Assembly (NCBI GenBank): GCA_011048475.1
Contig: DSDZ01000386.1
Span: 1-16,318, forward strand
Direction: 5' to 3'
DNA from: Bacteroides sp.
Lineage (GTDB): Bacteria; Bacteroidota; Bacteroidia; Bacteroidales; GCA-2748055
DNA: 16,318 nucleotides
Both the position numbers and the translations under genes were made by a program. Shown here piece by piece: positions 15,414-16,318 of the stretch (the stretch's first letter is position 1; each line of letters opens with the position of its first letter). Under the pieces are notes generated by a model. It saw only the letters and a list, made by a program, of their open reading frames with translations, was not told the origin of the DNA and searched no databases.

Positions 15414-15984
15414 TTTTTTTCTCAAGGCATATTTTCAGATTCCTCTTTCCGTTCTGCAGGTGACTTTTCACCTTCTTCTCCTCCATACGGAGCTTTTCAG
15501 AGATCTCCCTGTAGCACAGCTTCTGTTCATAGAACAGCTGTATACATTGCTTCTGTTCATTTCTCAGGGCATCGATGCATTCCCTCAGCGCATCCCCGAC
15601 ATCGGGATCCTCTCTGTCAATGGGATGCAATTCTTCTTCGGATTCCACAAATGCAACCCCGTTTTTTATTTCCTCCAGTTTACCGCGCATCCTTTTTGCC
15701 GCCCGGAGCTGCATCAGACAGTGGTTCTTTGTCAGTACAAAGAGCCAGCTTCTGAAATTGCGGATGCGGTGCCGGGGAAGATCCGTGACCAGTTGTTCAA
15801 AGATCTGCATCACCGCATCCTTCGCCTCGTCACGGTTTTCAAGATATTTCAGCGATACCCCGTATACCATGTGCATGTAGCGGGCATAGAGATCCCCCAG
15901 CCATTGCAGATCGCCCGAGGAAAGGTAATTCCCCAGCAATTCCTCGTCCGTTTTATCGGGATGTTTTCCGCTGATCCGGAGCAT
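15403..15984 (-). CDS. ECF-type RNA polymerase sigma factor
   Basis: 193 residues with the two-domain ECF architecture. Region 2 spans about 27-94, including LYARYMHMVYGVSLKYL and the DEAKDAVMQIFEQL helix followed by FRSWLFVLTKNHCL. Region 4 spans about 131-187, with ALRNEQKQCIQLFYEQKLCY and the helix-turn-helix REISEKLRMEEKKVKSHLQNG. Such factors direct RNA polymerase to promoters of an extracytoplasmic response and are held inactive by a partner; the next gene, overlapping by 11 nt, encodes a membrane protein of that type. It is divergent from the exported protein at the right edge, a likely target. It could autoregulate the operon. No close subfamily can be named. Confidence 0.93.
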   Translation of the reverse strand: MLRISGKHPDKTDEELLGNYLSSGDLQWLGDLYARYMHMVYGVSLKYLENRDEAKDAVMQIFEQLVTDLPRHRIRNFRSWLFVLTKNHCLMQLRAAKRMRGKLEEIKNGVAFVESEEELHPIDREDPDVGDALRECIDALRNEQKQCIQLFYEQKLCYREISEKLRMEEKKVKSHLQNGKRNLKICLEKKNVR

Positions 15985-16005
15985 ATCACGGGAAAAGAGA
16001 ATGGT

Positions 16006-16013
16006 TAAAAGTA
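16006..16013 (-). promoter_or_regulatory. candidate -7 box for the sigma-factor operon
   Basis: On the minus strand TACTTTTA matches TAnnTTTG except at the last base and lies 22 nt before the sigma ATG. No convincing -33 element is seen. The whole 108-nt divergent gap (15985-16092) is the only place for control elements of both neighbours. Confidence 0.3.
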
Positions 16014-16092
16014 AGAAAAAATGAGGGAGGATTTATGGAATCGGCCGCAAAGGAGCATCCTTCCGGTGAAGTCAAACTTAAACCAGGAAATC

Positions 16093-16318
16093 ATGAAAAC
16101 AATAATTTCAATGCTCATCATGCTGCTGATGTCGGTATACGGCATGGCTCCCGTCCAGTCCAGGATGATCAGCGGGATCGTCTCCGGTGAATCCGGCAAT
16201 CCCCTTTCCGGGGTGCATGTGTCGGTGAAAGGGACCGCCGTCAGCACGGTCACCGATCTCCAAGGGGCCTACCGCATCACAGTGGATCCGGGATCCGGAT
16301 ACCTTGTCTTTACACATC
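16093..16318 (+). CDS. exported protein with N-terminal carboxypeptidase-regulatory-like domain (cut by window edge)
   Basis: I translated this by hand; 75 codons are visible and the gene runs off the window. A signal peptide (MKTIISMLIMLLMSVYG, cleavage near the Gln-Ser at 22-23) is followed by a carboxypeptidase-regulatory-like beta domain: ISGIVSGESGNPLSGVHVSV, KGTAVSTVTDLQGAY, RITVDPGSGYLVFTH. In Bacteroidota this domain most often begins SusC/RagA TonB-dependent receptors, and sometimes begins surface proteins with other domains such as von Willebrand factor A. Which follows cannot be told here. Divergent placement next to the sigma/anti-sigma operon suggests it is regulated by it or signals to it. 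The ATG at 16093 is preceded by AGGAAA. Confidence 0.85.
   Translation, partial: MKTIISMLIMLLMSVYGMAPVQSRMISGIVSGESGNPLSGVHVSVKGTAVSTVTDLQGAYRITVDPGSGYLVFTH

Overview
The window reads as chromosomal DNA from an anaerobic, visibly GC-rich member of the Bacteroidota (Bacteroidales-like). The signs are a TonB-dependent receptor at the left edge, a carboxypeptidase-regulatory-like outer-membrane N-terminus at the right edge, an ECF sigma factor with a TonB-domain anti-sigma-like partner, lipoproteins with Bacteroidota-style lipoboxes, DUF1684 and GH127 proteins, and -7 boxes matching the Bacteroidota consensus TAnnTTTG. An oxygen-sensitive glycyl radical enzyme with its activase points to anaerobic growth.

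Left part (1-5828): a TonB-dependent receptor running off the left edge (minus strand) is divergent from a plus-strand run: an SGNH/GDSL hydrolase lipoprotein, a two-domain GNAT-like protein whose ATG overlaps the previous stop, and a small GNAT resembling spermidine/thialysine acetyltransferases. After a hairpin-forming gap come a third, larger GNAT-fold protein and a MATE exporter. The MATE gene has a clear Bacteroidota promoter and a leader of about 110 nt holding a 16-codon ORF.

Middle (5829-9240): a 216-nt gap bounded by two unrelated heptamer repeats precedes a radical-SAM glycyl radical activase and a 787-residue glycyl radical enzyme. The enzyme carries the active-site residues remembered for trans-4-hydroxy-L-proline dehydratase (HypD), at a constant offset of three. 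The activase has no auxiliary ferredoxin domain. The pair should convert hydroxyproline to pyrroline-5-carboxylate; the reductase that would complete conversion to proline is not in the window.

Right part (9241-16318): a DUF1684 lipoprotein converges on hypD and diverges from a tRNA-Ser(CGA) gene. A GH127-type glycosidase lipoprotein begins only 26 nt after the tRNA and is probably read from its promoter. It overlaps tail-to-tail with a leftward three-gene operon: ECF sigma factor, membrane-anchored anti-sigma-like/TonB C-terminal protein, and a polytopic protein fusing an isoprenylcysteine-methyltransferase-like domain to HEAT repeats. Divergent from the operon is the start of an exported protein with a carboxypeptidase-regulatory-like domain. 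The operon looks like a cell-surface signalling unit, and the methyltransferase/HEAT fusion is its least familiar part.
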